Shown piece after piece: positions 1 through 13,095 of a DNA stretch of 64,000 bases. How positions within the stretch are numbered: position 1 is the stretch's first letter; each line of letters opens with the position of its first letter. This stretch comes from Paramacrobiotus metropolitanus (taxonomy: Eukaryota > Tardigrada > Eutardigrada > Parachela > Macrobiotidae). The stretch is taken from positions 620,001-684,000 of the forward strand of contig NW_026570255.1 of NCBI RefSeq assembly GCF_019649055.1, in the 5' to 3' direction. The notes below the pieces were generated by a model. It saw only the letters and a list, made by a program, of their open reading frames with translations. It had not been told where the DNA came from and made no database searches. The translations under genes were made by a program, and so were the position numbers.

Positions 1-967
1 TTAGGCATAAAAAAGCGTAGCGTGTGTTTTCTATAATTCTATGAGATAATCCGTATCTCAGTATTTTAAGTATCGTACACGTGCAACATTTTCACCATCC
101 TTCGAGTACGGCTAATGTTGTCAGTTTTTCTACTGGTTATGTGTTGACATGGACTGCGTTGCCTTGCAAACTGTGAAATCGAATCACGGCAGCGCAGATT
201 TATGTAACAACAGCAGCTGCGCAAATTGTCGATGGCTAAAAGAGTGTGAATTAAAAAATGTTTTCTGTGTGTGTGGAAAAATACAAAAATCGGGTAAAAA
301 AAATATAGAAAATATTCAACATGTCACTCGCTCCGAGTAGAAAGCAGTACTGAAAATGCAGATCGATTTTGCCGGCATCAGCATAATATTTAATTTAACC
401 CAATCTAAATCTAGTTTTAAAAATTTAAATTATTCGTATTTCTGCTCAGAAAAAACAAGGTCAAAAATTTAAATAAAATTCAGATTTAATTTAAAAGCGC
501 AGTTATCTGTCCCGGTTGCAACGCTCTGACTGCCGAATAAAAAAGCGTACATCGTGAATTCTAAAAATTGAGAAACACATTAAAATCAAGCTAAAAAAAA
601 TTTTAAAAAAAATAAAAAATTCGATGTAAAATTGAATCGGATTATTTTAGTTTTTAAATCGGATTAAATCGGAATAATCGTTTTGATCGTTTTGAATCGG
701 ATTATTTTAGTTTTTAATGAATAATTCTGATATTCACGGCGTCCATTTTAATACTATGAGTAATTTTTTTTAATTGTCACGCTGGATTTTCTCCCACACA
801 GAACAGCACATCGGGATAAAACCACTCACTGTAATTAACGATAAAAAGCTTAAATCAAAAACGAATTAAAAACTCCACAGCTGCAACAGACAACCGCAAC
901 AAAAAAATACCAACCGACCAGGATTAAAAACCAAAAACTAATCCAATTAAAAGGGAACGTGACCGCC
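1..967. other. AT-rich 3' flank of the myotubularin-like gene, no gene seen
   Basis: Very AT-rich sequence with short poly-A and poly-T runs and a repeated phrase about 'ttgaatcggattattttag' near 630-710. The only open frame (149-340, + strand) has no recognisable domain and no splice context. This is probably the 3' UTR and downstream flank of the minus-strand gene whose stop codon is at 968-970. Confidence 0.5.
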
Positions 968-3900
968 TCACTTCTGGAAGGTGAGGATGGAATGCGAGCC
1001 GGGCCCGGAGGCGGCCGCGCCGGTGATGGGGCGCATCAGCTGAGATCGGCGGCGCGCGTCCGCCGTGGAGAAGGACGCGCTGGACAGCAGCGAGGCGCCC
1101 GAATCGTGCCGGTGCCGGCGCACCACCGGGCTGTCGCTGCTGCCCGTCGCCGGGGCGTCCGCCGGCGGGGGCCGTGACTTGGCCACGCTGGCGCTGCTCC
1201 CTGAGCCAAACACCCAAAAAATGCAAATATTTCCAAAATACTAGTAAAAATTGCTTTAAAAAACGGGTGATAAATCTGCACCGGAAGTGGCACCGGAAGT
1301 CCATGCCAAATTAATTACGTAATACAAATGCTTTTCCAAATACGTTAGAAAATTTAAAAATAATTCTTTAATCAAATAAAATAAAAGAATAAAAATAAAT
1401 TAAAATAAACAAAAAAAAGAAAAATAAATAAAATAAAAGAATAAAGACTGCATAAAAAAACGCGTAATAAACCGCCACCGGAAGTGGCACCGGAAGTCCA
1501 TGCCCCATTAATGATGTAAGAGAAATTATCTTCCAAATACGTTAAAGAATTAAATAAAATTCTCTCATTAAAAAATAAAAAAAACTAAAACAGAAGATAA
1601 AAAATATAAAAAAATAAAAATAAAAATTACATAAAAGAATTAAATGAAAAAATTCCTTAATTAAACAAAATAAACAATTAAAATAAAATATAAAAATACA
1701 GAAAATATATAGAAGAATTAGATAAAATCTTTAACGGAATAAAATACAACAAATTACTGTAATTACGAATACGAAGTAACTGTCTTCAAAATCAGTTAAA
1801 AAATAACTATAATTGAATACTCTTTCTAAACCAATTAAATAAATGAACGAGGACACAGAAGATTTCGTCAGGAAACAAATTCTGTAGTGTGTTTAGTTAA
1901 AAACAGTAATGAAAAATCTATCCAGCGGAAAACACAACTGAATCAATCAATAAAGAAGCATTCTGATATTATTATTTAGAAAAACATGAAATTATTTAAC
2001 GCGTAATCACACGATAATTTCACGAAAAAAATGTGTCTGCCGTCTTCGTTAATGAATACGAAAAAATTCCAAAAATGAAGTCTGTTCAACAGAAAATAAA
2101 ATTTTCGTTCAAAAGTTAATATGTTTATATTTACAGACAGTTAAAAAATGAAACAACCAACACAAACATGAAAAAAACCAGTTGAAAACTTAAAAAAATT
2201 AGTTAAAAAAATTTGAAAAAAAATCGGTTAAAACATTTAAATTACGGCTAAAAAAATTTTAAAGAAAGGTAAAAGATTAATTAAAAAAGCGGTTAAAAAA
2301 ACGTTAAAAACATTAGTTAGAAGACTAATAAAAATCGGCTAAAAAAAAGAAAAAACTCTGTCAGAAAATGCCAAAAAATTCTACCGCGTCGTGACGGCGT
2401 CTTCTCCTCCTCGGCCTGTCCCTCGCCCAACTGTATCTCCTTCCACACCCTCTCCAACGCCTCACACACCGTCTTGACCCGCTGCTCCCGCTCCGCCTCG
2501 CCCTCCCCGCCGCCCCCGGCCAGCGGCGGGACGAAGCGCAAATATAATCTCCGCCACACTTTCAAATAGGCCACGCCCATCGCCGGCACCAGCACCTCCT
2601 CGGGGGCGAACCGCCCCTTGACCCGCGCCTCCAGGGGCACCGCGGCGACGATATTCTGCGCGCGGTACAGCCCGTTGACCGCCCGGGACCCCGACGGGGG
2701 CTGCAGGGCGGCCGTGTCCCAGGCGGAGTCGCGCGGCAGCTCCGTGAAGGCGGGGGCCGTCGGTTTGCCTGTCGTTATGATAAAAACGGTTGGAAAGGAA
2801 GAATTTACTCTGATTTTAACTCAATTAACTGCAAAAATTGTTAGCTAATTAAATTATTTATTATGAATTCCTTTTAATCAAATAAAATATATTTATTAAG
2901 AATTCATTTTAATAAAAATTAATAAAATGTAATACAACAATATGCGCCATAAATTACTAAAAATAACTGAAACATTGGCAAATATCAACATCTTAAAAAT
3001 ATTATTATTATCTATTTTTATAAATACTGTTTGATTTTGTCACTAATAAATACTGGTTTATTAATCAAAAATAAATAAATAATCTACTAACTTGTGGTTT
3101 CCAAAAATAGTTTTTAGAAAATATAAAAAAATATTTCTAGAAAATATCATCGATAGAAAACTGCGAACAATTATTGTAAAATTCGTAATGTTCATTCTAA
3201 GAAAATAAAACGGAATAAGCGTAACATTAGTAAATATCAGCATCTTATAAATACTTATATTATTTATTTTTTATAAATACTGGTTGATTTAGTCACTAAT
3301 AAATACTGGTTAATTAAATAAAAATAAATAAATAATCTGTCAACTTTCGGTATAAAAGAATATAAGAAAAATATACAAGAAAATTTTTCTAGAAAATCGC
3401 ACGTAGAAAAACTTATATAAATAATTTCAAAAGTCGTACCGCGCCGCGACGGTTGATTTACTACTGCTGGGTAATTTTTATTATTGATTAGTGAATATTA
3501 ATTCGTTGCATTCGAATCATTTCAACCCTACGGGTCGTTTTTCCGCTTTTTTACCAAGGGCATCGCGCTGGCAGTTCAAGGTGAAGTTGCGGAAGACGCC
3601 GAGGAGCGCTGTGTCGTACAGCGTGACGAGGTAGGCGTCGGTGAAGGCGAAGGCCGCCGGGTGGGTGTGGGTTAGTTGAAAGACGCAGTCCAGGAAGAGC
3701 AGGAACACCGGCGACTAAGAACAGCTGGCCGGTTAATTGCGGGCATTTTTAGAAAGAATTCTACATTATTCTGCAATTATTATTTTACATTTATTTTACA
3801 ATTGTTTTTTCTCCAATTTTTAGGAATAATTGTAGAAATAATTTGACAGTATTATTATTCTGCATATTGTTACTGGAGTCGGAAAGGATAATCGATAATT

Positions 3901-6900
3901 TTATTAGTACTCGTCTTAACTGAAGATTCATGATCTTTTTCTTACGTGATTAATTAACCGATTCTCGGTGGTTAATTATTCTTCAAAACTCCTCAATTCT
4001 TAATTTCGTTGTTTATTATTATTCGTAATTACCGAAGTGATTATTGTAATGATTACCATAATTATTCGCGACAGTTGCTGATTAGGAAATTACAGATTTA
4101 GGAATAATTTTCCGGTCAACAACCACAGGAAAGACAGCGATTGCTGCGATAGAAACAACAAAAAGCCGCCCTTTCACATATACGTTTGATTAAATAAATT
4201 ACTCCGCTAATTTCTAAATATCACCTTCCCAGATTACTTAAACTCCTAATTTATTTAGCAAATATACAAATAAATAAAAATAATATTAGCATAATATAAT
4301 ACGTATTTTAGTTGAAATTTTTGGCAGTTGTTATTTACCTCGCGGTCGGGTTCGGTTTTCACCAGGCCCAAGCGCTCCTGAAAGCGGTGCCCGAGCGCGA
4401 CAAACTCCTTTTCCACCAGCCGCTGGAAGCCCGGAATAGTGCGCCGCTCCGGATCCATCAGCAGCTGGACCAGCGCGGCGATCACGCAGTTCAAATCCCG
4501 ATCGCCACTTTCTATACAAAACACGCATTACGCAAATTACAAATTATATGCGTAATACGCCAATATTCACAATGAATTCCGGATTTAATTCCATTATTTT
4601 CCAATCATTTCTCACCAACTGAAATCGCATTATTCACATCGGAAAAGGTATTAAAAAGAAAACAAAAATGCCAGCAAATTTTACAGGAATATATGAAACA
4701 ATTTCGCAAAGTAATCCCTCATTTAAAATCTATTTCTTGATATTTAAATTAAATTCTGATTAAAATGATGTCCGATTTAATTAATTCCAATTTATTGATT
4801 CTTTTTTTCCCTATCATCGGGGACAAAATTCCACAAGTAGAAAAACGAAGAAAATGTGACCAAATTTTACAGAATATCCTACAATATATCGCAAAGTAAT
4901 TCGTCATTTAAAAACGAATTTCTTAATATTTAATTAAATTCTAAATAAAATTGATTTTCTCTATAAAAAATTCCTAAATTATTAATCCATTTTTTTTCCT
5001 GTCATCGCGGACAAAATTTTACCCATAGAAAAACGAATTTCACAACAGATTACCGCCATCGCAACGGAAAAATACACAATCAGATTTTTTAAAATGATAA
5101 ATAAATCACAAATTTAGAGAATAATTCCGTAAAATCATTTTTCCAATTATTTTCTTGCGGCCTAATAATAAACAGCAACCTTGTACCTTTTAGGATGGCC
5201 GACGTCTGTTTCTGTAAGGCATCGCACACGGTGTAGGCCAGCTCCAAGCAGCGACTGACGCTGTGCAACCAGCGCGTATTTTCTACATCCACGAACCATT
5301 TATCGTCCGCCGATTCCAGCACACTGAAGGATTCTACCACCAAAAAAATATCAGAAAAAATTCCGATATTTATTGGAATTCTGCCTTATTATCGCGATTA
5401 ATTGATCCATAAAATCCGGACAAAATCAATACATAAATTAGCTAGAAATTCGATAAAACGTGATGGTCAGATAACAGAATTCTGCGCCCATTTTTTTACT
5501 ATCGAAAGAATAAATTATTATTCAAAAAAGAACACCTCTACGACAACAACTTGTCTGGACTAATAAATAAATCAAAAGCAAGATTAAATAAAAATAAAAG
5601 AAAATAATAATAAATATTTTCGAATATTATTGATTAAAAATATTCTATTTTTACAATCAGGATTTTTACATTTGCTTACTGACCAACGAGCACCAAATCC
5701 CTGAGCGCATCGTGATGCTTTCTAATCTCTTTGAGGGAAGGCGCCAGTGTGCCGATATCATAGACAATCGGCGATTTGCGTTCGGGATGCGCCAACTTCA
5801 CCGCTTCCACAAACCTGCAATTTATCAACGATGTTACTCAAATAAAATCTCAAAACAATTTAAAGAAATTATTTGAAACAAACTACATCAAACTTCAAAG
5901 TATAAATTAGAAAAAAATGTATTAAATTGAAATTACATCAAAGTTCAATTACTAAAACCTAACAAACCATTAGCCAGACATGCAATACCGTAATGAGAAA
6001 TATTCCGCCAATTTCCATTAAAATTAATCAAATTAACTTTTAATTTTCAACAATTTCAATGGTAGGTTAAAAGGGCTCAGTTCCGCCATTCGGGCGTCGC
6101 ATATGATAAGGGAAAATAATTAGAGCCAAAAAACTAAAACCAAGAATAATAAGAAATACCATATTTAAAAGTATTTAAATTTTATATTAGAAAAATCCCC
6201 GGGAAAAGGTGGAAAAACGGCAGAAAAAAAACCAGGCAAAATTCACGGACGTGTGTCGGTCGGTGTCGCTGGACATCCGGCACAGTGCCGCCCCGTGGCG
6301 GGCGCTCCAGCACCACACCAGGGGGCGCCGCTCGTCGGCCACGCCCAACTGCCCGCACAGCCGCTCCAGCTGGGCGTCGTCCCCCAGGGCGGTGGGGATG
6401 ACGAAGCACTTGGGTAAACTGCAAATAAATGTAATTATTATAATCAAGCAATCACTACTCCGATTAAAACTAACTGCTAATACCAATATTCACTAATAAC
6501 TGTAAATAACTACTGCAAATATTATTATAATAATTATTATAAAAAACTATTTTGTTGAATTGTTTCATAAATCGCAATTTGATCTAGCAATAAAAAACGA
6601 TGTGTGTTTACTGTTTTGCCGAGTCAACGCCGCTAAAGTATTTTAAATTCGTTTTTCTAATTATTTAGCTATTTTATAGTTCCACTTACGTTTTTCTAAA
6701 TAAGTATTTAATTTCATGATTTAATTACGCAGATAAAAATGGCTGGTCAGTTGCCGTTGTCTAAAACACATCAGCAGCCAAAATGAATCATCAAAGGGAA
6801 AATGTCTGCAAAATAAATAGCACACCAAATGCGCGACCTATTTAAGATTAAAATTTATAAGTAACGCTAACGATTTTGGCTGACTTTTTTTTTATTTACA

Positions 6901-9900
6901 TTATGAATCAGTGCATGTACAGTCTAACAATGCAGGCATCTTTTTGCCATGTGAAAATATTCTGTCAAATAAATATTTGTTTAATAGTGAGACGATTAGT
7001 CATAGCGAAGTCGGCACAGACGTGATAAGAATTTTCGCTCAGATAGCATGTTAATTGTGTGTAGTGAACGTGCTGGCGCTGCGTCGCGCCACATGCGACT
7101 ACCCACCTTCGTTCTTATCAATTGAGGACAACATAATTGCCGATTAAACGATCAAATAAAATTCTATCAAATTTCTCAAGTGGATATTCGCGTTTAAAAA
7201 CAGAGAAATTGTTATTCCGTTAATATTATTATCCACCAATATTTAAACAAATTTACGCTTCAAGTCGATTTGGAAAACAAATCACAATAAGTATGCAAAA
7301 GAACGGCAAAATTAAAATCAAAATAAGTAGAAAATAAAATCATAAAACTGAAATCAAAATACGTAAAAAATAAAACGCTAAAATATAAAATCAAAATACG
7401 TAGAAAATAAAACGGTAAAATATCGAAAATCAAAATATGCAGAAAATAAAACGGTAAAATCGAAAATCAAAATATGCAGCTTATAAAACAGTAAAACCAA
7501 AATCTGTACTCACACAGAAAAAAAACGGTAACATAAAAAATATCCAGAAAATAAGACCGTAAAATTAAAATCACAATATTATAAAAAAACGATAAAATTA
7601 AAACACCTCGAAATAAATGTAAGCAAGAAAAGTCCAGCTAAAAGTCAACTAAAAGCCGTGCAAAACGGAACGCCGAAAATTAAAAACAACGCAAAATAAA
7701 AACGATAAAATCACAAAAACATTATTTCAAAAAAACTGTGCAAACTAAAACAGTGAAATTCCAATTAAAAACCGGAAAATGAAACGTTAAAACCGGGATG
7801 AGAACAATTCGCCAACAAAACCGGAACCAATTTTTAAAAAAAATGGAAAATAAAGCGAGAAAATATCGGAATTATATTTAAATATTATTACAAAATATCA
7901 TATTATTAAAAAATTATCATATTATCAAAAAAATATCATAAAAAATATGAAATCGTTATACCGTACAAAAGAATAATATATTTAAATTATTAAAATAACT
8001 GAAAAACAATATACGAGTACTAAATTGCCGGTATTTTAAAAATGGAAGGTTTAACCGGAGGTTTAGTTTAGATAAGTGGAATACATATACGGAAAAATAT
8101 ACAAAATAAATTGTAAAAAAATTTTAAAAAAATCTGCGCAGTGTAGCGATGTTTAACTGGGACATATATCGTGAACTGAATGCCTCATATTATCATATTA
8201 CTCGTAATATTATGCCTCATATTATTATTAATAAAAAAATACTATCATAAAAAAATATAAAATCATTATGCCGTATACAACATTAATATTTTTAAATTAT
8301 TAAAATAACTGGAAAATGATGCCCTAATAAACTGCCGGTATTTTAAAAAGGGAAGGTTCAGCCGGAGGTTCAATTTAGAACGGAATACGTGGAATAATTA
8401 ATACGTGGAATATTTATTATACGGAAAAATATACAAAATAAATTGTAAAAAAATTTTAAAAAAATTCTGCGCACTGTAGTTACGTGTACCTGGGACAGAG
8501 GTGGAAGTCCTCGTTGGCCTGCGTGATGCGCCAGGTAGCGGCGTCCACGCGGTCCAACAGCTGCAGCCAGTCGCTGCGCGTGCTAAAGTCCGGCGTGCCG
8601 CTGCTGCTGCGCTTGGCGGCGGCCTTCAACGGCGGCTTATCGCGATCTACACAACACGCACACACCACCGATAAACATCCCGCGCACACCGCAAAACCCA
8701 CGCAGAACCGCGTTCTATATATCGGCTCAAACAATCCAATATTTACGACATCCTGCTCAATAAATAAACTGACAATGTCAATAGAAAAACGTAATGTACA
8801 GTAAATCGATATTGTATTCTTCTCCGATAAATTAAACAAAACATCAGCCCATTCTTTGCCACAAAATACACCGAAAGTATAGAAACAGATCAGCTTAAAA
8901 ATAATTTTTAGAATTATAATTGTTTCACCTTCCCCAAGTTATCGACATTAATTTTTTTATCGAATTGACAAAGAAATCATTGGCAAAATCAATCAAATAC
9001 AAATCACAAAACACACAAAAAACAGAATTCAATCAAATATTAATCAATTTTTTTATTCACCCGGTTATCGACAATAAATACGTTTTTTGCTGATAATTAA
9101 AAACATTATCATTGGCGAAAGCAAACAGCATAACATGCATTTAAAATACCCAGAAAAAATTGTCAATAAATTGGAAAAAAAATCAATTATTTAAATATCT
9201 TCGAAATTTTCTTTTTCGTCAAATTAGTAATAACTAATAACAAATTTTTTTTCGTCCATCTACGGAAACGGTTCAATTCCAACTAACAACGCACAAAAAT
9301 AAGAAATAAATAACATCATAATTATTTCTGAAATTTTCTCCTTCAGCGATTTTGCCTTATATTTGTTTATCTGAAACCCAGTACAACAGCTAGGGTAGCA
9401 CAACGACTGTTAAGCTATTTAAATTTAACGAAAATGGGTAACACTACGCAAGCAATTAAAAGAGGAAACTAAAAAACAAAAAAAGGCATTTTCAGAACGC
9501 GAAATTGTCTCCAGATCTGTCTTCTTCTCTTCACAAAGAAATACTGAAGATACGGTAATTAAATCGTGATGTAAAAAAGGAAAATACAAGAACCCACATT
9601 TCCAAAATTTAAAATATTTCGGCTAATAAGCATGTAATATTTATTACTAATTTGCGAGCATTCGTGAAAATATAGAATAAATAATACGCGCTACATAAAT
9701 GGGCAATAAATGATAATTCAATTGTAAACCGTCAAAAAAATCCTCTTGCTGTATATTCCGCAACCGAATGCCGTCAGTCTTAATTCATTAAGATTCCCTT
9801 CACGCAGCCCAACGGCACGCAAACGGAGCGGAAGAAGCGCGCTTACCCTGGATGGCCTGGAAGTGGTCCCAGCGGTGGTCGGGGAAGGTGATGGTTTGGA

Positions 9901-12506
9901 AGCTGATCTTGAAGTTGGTCACGTACAGCTCCCCGATGACGCCCTGGTTGTCCGCCGACAGTGGCTGGAACACCTGCACGCCCTGGGCACGCGCCAAGAT
10001 CGACTCGCCTGAAAATTACAAAATAACTAGAAATTCAGTTAACCAACCGCAGAAAATATGCCGAGATTAATTCTAAAAAAAGGCCGACCGGTCTACAAAA
10101 TTAATCTTCAACTAAATTACAATATGAATCCATTACTTATGCCCAGAAAATATGTGGCCATTCGTTCTATATAAAATTTGCCATAAAATTTATCGCTAAA
10201 TTAATAATAATACTGTCAAAATTAACCAGCATAACAACTGAGATTCATTACAAAATACAAACTACGCTTTCAAGAACTCAATATTAAAAAAACTAAAACT
10301 GGAGTACCAGAATACTTGTGATACATGGGCATTAGACCCAAAAATTACTGCTCAGCAGAACAATAAATAGAGTACGTTGCCATGATAAAGCGGATAATAG
10401 AGAGGATAAACCGGCGAACGAAGAAAATCACATGATCATTGTGTTGTTATCCGCGTTGAAAGTAAAAAAACACCACTGTACATTTCCATTACAAATCAAA
10501 AACAGGGCATAATTTTCACAGTCGAAAATAAAATCTCAATGTTGAGTACAATTTATGAGCCACCGACATAAGGAACTCTTATCCATTTTATGATACTCAC
10601 CACCATTTTGTGACTAAAAGGTTACTGCTAAATCCCAAAATCGCGAGTACTGTGCACATAGACGGAAATGTTGTATAAGCTATAAACCTGGAATAATACA
10701 TTATTACTTTGCACTCAAAGAAAAAATCAATTAGTGTCTTCGTGCAAAAAGATCGGTTAAGTAATTGATATATGCACCAGCGTTTTGCGTCGAACACTGA
10801 AAAAATGCGAACATCAAAGCGCAGATTATGCCAAAGGTCTACATTTCGAAAGGCTAAACAGAAATTATTGAAAACGGAACCAGTTTCAAAAAATTCATGT
10901 CCACAAGTGTTTGATGTAAGAGCTGTGATAAACAACTGTAAGAGATCTAACATCAAGTTGATAAAACTTCTTACCAGCATTTGATCACTACAGTATGTAC
11001 TGTGAAGTGACATTGATGAAGGCTCGCTGAATCGTAATCGGACGTGTGGGTTATGATTAGACTTCGTAAAGGGATATTAACAACTTAAAGCACTTACATT
11101 TTAATCGAGAATTTCTGGCGCATAGCAAATTGACTAATGCGCAAATTTCTGCGCAAGCATAAAATTAAAACTGTTACCTGCCAAGAAATATCGATTTCAT
11201 TATAAAAAATACGTGTGCACAATTACAACAAAAAATTAACCAGCCACAGAAAATATCCTGATCTTCATTATTAAAAAAATACCGTGTGGCCTACGAATTA
11301 CACACAAAAATTAACCAGCCACAGAAAATATCCTGATCTTCATTATTAAAAAAATACCGTGTGGCCTACGAATTACACACAAAAATTAACCAGCCACAGA
11401 AAATACGAGTATATTGAGATTAATTCTAAAAAAAAATACAGACTTACCTACGAATTACACACAGAAACTAAATTTCAATTAACCAGCGGTGGAAAACAAT
11501 ACTGAGATTAATTCTAAAAAATTTGGCTATTAATTCAAAAAAAAACATTTAAAATGTTGCAGTAATAAACAGGAAAGCCGCATTGAGGACACTAAACTCC
11601 CATTATGTTTCTAACACTACGTATATAAACCAAAGTACGTATTCGGTATTGCGTAATAATTTGTAGAAAATAATTCATGTAAATAGTGCCCGAAATAATA
11701 ATCAAATTCTCGCAGCAGAAAAACTGTCGCAGGAAACTGCGAATTTCTCTTCGAAAAAAATAAAAACCCCAAAAATAATGTGCTGTTTACCGAGGACAAC
11801 CAGAGTAAAGAAATTTAACAGAAAATTCACCCAAGTATTTTAAGTTAATATGAAACGCAAGGAAGAAAAATAAATCCAAACTGCGTAAGATTTTCAACAG
11901 AAAACGGGAATTTCGAAATTCCTCCGACAAATCACGAAAACGAAAATTTTGTCCAATTTAATTAACACCTTAAAGCCAACTCAATCGATTTTATGTAGAG
12001 CGCGCACTGCGCACAATAAAATTAAAATTCGTCAGAAATAATTCAAGTTAATGCTGCAAAAACAACAACTAAATTTGTAAGCAGGGGAAAAAAGTTAAAA
12101 ATAACAAAATACTGAAATCATCCAAAGCTAGTGATTTTCAGATCTTCTTTATAGAGCAGCGATCAACGGAAAGTTAGTAATTTAGGAATATCGATGAAAA
12201 AATTTCAAGAAAAAAACAGCAAGATAAGAACTGCCTTGGGAAAATTGTCCACGGTATACGGAACGAGAAAAATTCCAAAAAACGAGAGGAAAAAAACCAA
12301 CAGCCACCTGCTAAACGCGGAGGTTCGATTTTCACATCGGGACTGGCGCTGGGCTCCTCCGGCTCCCCCTGGCCATAACTGACATGCTGGCCGTTCTTCT
12401 TCTCCCCCTTCGTCAGCAGATTATTGCTGGCCGCCGAGGCATTGTAATAGGAGCGGAACAGTCCCTTGGAGATGCTGCCCGTCCGATCCGATCCGGAGCC
12501 AAACAT
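968..12506 (-). CDS. Myotubularin-related pseudophosphatase, MTMR10/MTMR12 class, 10 coding exons
   Basis: Exons in gene order: 12506-12308, 10008-9847, 8646-8490, 6418-6251, 5814-5684, 5333-5187, 4511-4339, 3714-3555, 2768-2385, 1200-968. Junction phases all agree and give 1,914 nt (637 residues plus stop); human MTMR10-12 proteins are somewhat longer. Exons 2-3 encode the PH-GRAM region (GELYVTNFKISF). Exons 4-8 encode the myotubularin phosphatase-like domain (LPKCFVIPTALGDD, PLVWCWSARHGAALCRM, DPERRTIPGFQRLVEKEF, SPVFLLFLDCVFQLTH). The last two exons encode a divergent C-terminus. Where active members have HCxxGxDR, this protein reads ILKESGDR, so the nucleophilic Cys is absent, as in the MTMR10/11/12 adaptor group. 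Active relatives remove 3-phosphates from PI3P and PI(3,5)P2; this protein more likely binds and regulates an active partner on endosomal membranes (inference). The start MFGSGS has no upstream support. The exon 4 donor is weak (GTCCGT), chosen for phase. Confidence 0.9.
1258..1500. promoter_or_regulatory. Last-intron direct repeat carrying four ETS-type sites
   Basis: ACCGGAAGT occurs at 1280-1288, 1292-1300, 1477-1485 and 1489-1497, as two pairs spaced 12 bp. Each pair lies in a direct repeat of roughly 100 bp, offset about 197 bp, that also shares 'ccatgcc' and 'ttccaaatacgtta'. The 9-mer is the consensus of ETS-family transcription factors. The pairs lie in the last intron of the myotubularin-like gene. 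Regulatory use is inferred; this could equally be a chance motif amplified by duplication. Confidence 0.4.
4339..4511 (-). other. Exon 7 of the myotubularin-like gene: inactive catalytic-loop region
   Basis: This exon opens at the site equivalent to the P-loop of active myotubularins. The codon split across the exon 6/7 junction gives Glu, so the protein reads ILKE-SGDRDLNC. The Arg and preceding Asp of the motif are kept, but the catalytic Cys and preceding His are replaced by Leu and Ile. The rest matches the conserved helix after the loop (LVQLLMDPERRTIPGFQRLVEKEF), so the loop change is not general decay. Confidence 0.85.
7300..7560. repeat. AT-rich intronic minisatellite, degenerate units of about 45-50 bp
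   Basis: Units read roughly 'aaaatcaaaatacgtagaaaataaaacggtaaaat' and repeat at least five times with drift inside intron 3 of the myotubularin-like gene. No open frame and no conserved splice motif lies in the array. Confidence 0.6.
7925..8479. repeat. Tandem duplication of about 310-330 bp next to a splice donor
   Basis: 7925-8147 and 8215-8479 share long stretches: 'aaattattaaaataactg', 'gccggtattttaaaaa', 'cggaaaaatatacaaaat', 'aaattgtaaaaaaatttt' and 'ctgcgca-tgtag'. The downstream copy ends at the exon 3 donor (8489-8488). The upstream copy carries a mutated version of the same area. Confidence 0.65.
11233..11460. repeat. 75-bp tandem repeat in intron 1 of the myotubularin-like gene
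   Basis: The phrase 'attaaccagccacagaaaat' starts at 11235, 11310 and 11385, giving an exact 75-bp period. The first two units are nearly identical. Degenerate relatives of the unit lie at 11480 and at about 10035, next to the exon 2 acceptor, so the sequence has spread locally within this intron. Confidence 0.8.
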
Positions 12507-13095
12507 GTCGGAACACGTTCATGCGCAGCACACTTAACGCTGTGCACAACATGGGGCAAACCACAATCAGATCCCACCAGATTACGATAAAACGATTAAA
12601 AAAGCAACAGATAATGCAGATGAGATATTTGGAAAAGATCAAATCAGAAAATCCCAAACAAACAAATCGAATGTGCGAAGCATGAAGAGGATCCTGTGAA
12701 ACGATCGTTGCGCATTTTCAGCGCGCTGTCAAAGCGCAGTCGCCGTGTGCGTCATATCAATACGGGCTAAATTGGCGATGATGGACGGTAGCGGGCCGAG
12801 TAGCACTGGGCGGACGGCGGCGCGAACGGCGTAGCGAGGTCGGAGCGCAAGGGGGCCAGATTTTAAATCATACGGTACAGTGTGTCAGTGTACATGTGGC
12901 TGACAGTATTCAGCACGTGTTTGTTGCTGCAACTCGCTACGCGTCCATCACCTCACCAAGCGCCACGGGCGTTGCGTGCAGCGGTTCGCCAGTGCGTTAC
13001 CGTATCCGCCGCCTCGGTTGTGCGCCCGAGTGACAGAAACGATGGAAAGTACTGTAAGGACAATCGATTGCCTTGGCGGGCCTTTGGCAGAACAA
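12507..13095. other. 5' flank of the myotubularin-like gene and boundary of the accessory region
   Basis: The sequence upstream of the MFGSGS start at 12506 probably contains the promoter or 5' UTR. At about 12,700 the composition changes from strongly AT-rich to mixed, with GC-rich words such as 'gggcggacggcggcgcg' near 12810. No TATA box or other site can be assigned with confidence. Confidence 0.4.

Noticed and set aside
149-340. 63-codon plus-strand frame with several Cys residues
   Set aside because: Too short, no signal peptide, no homologous copy in the window, and embedded in AT-rich flank.
10597-11013. 138-codon minus-strand open frame in intron 1 of the myotubularin-like gene
   Set aside because: No recognisable domain, low-complexity hydrophobic/Cys composition, an overlapping frame on the other strand, and no splice phase compatible with the host gene.
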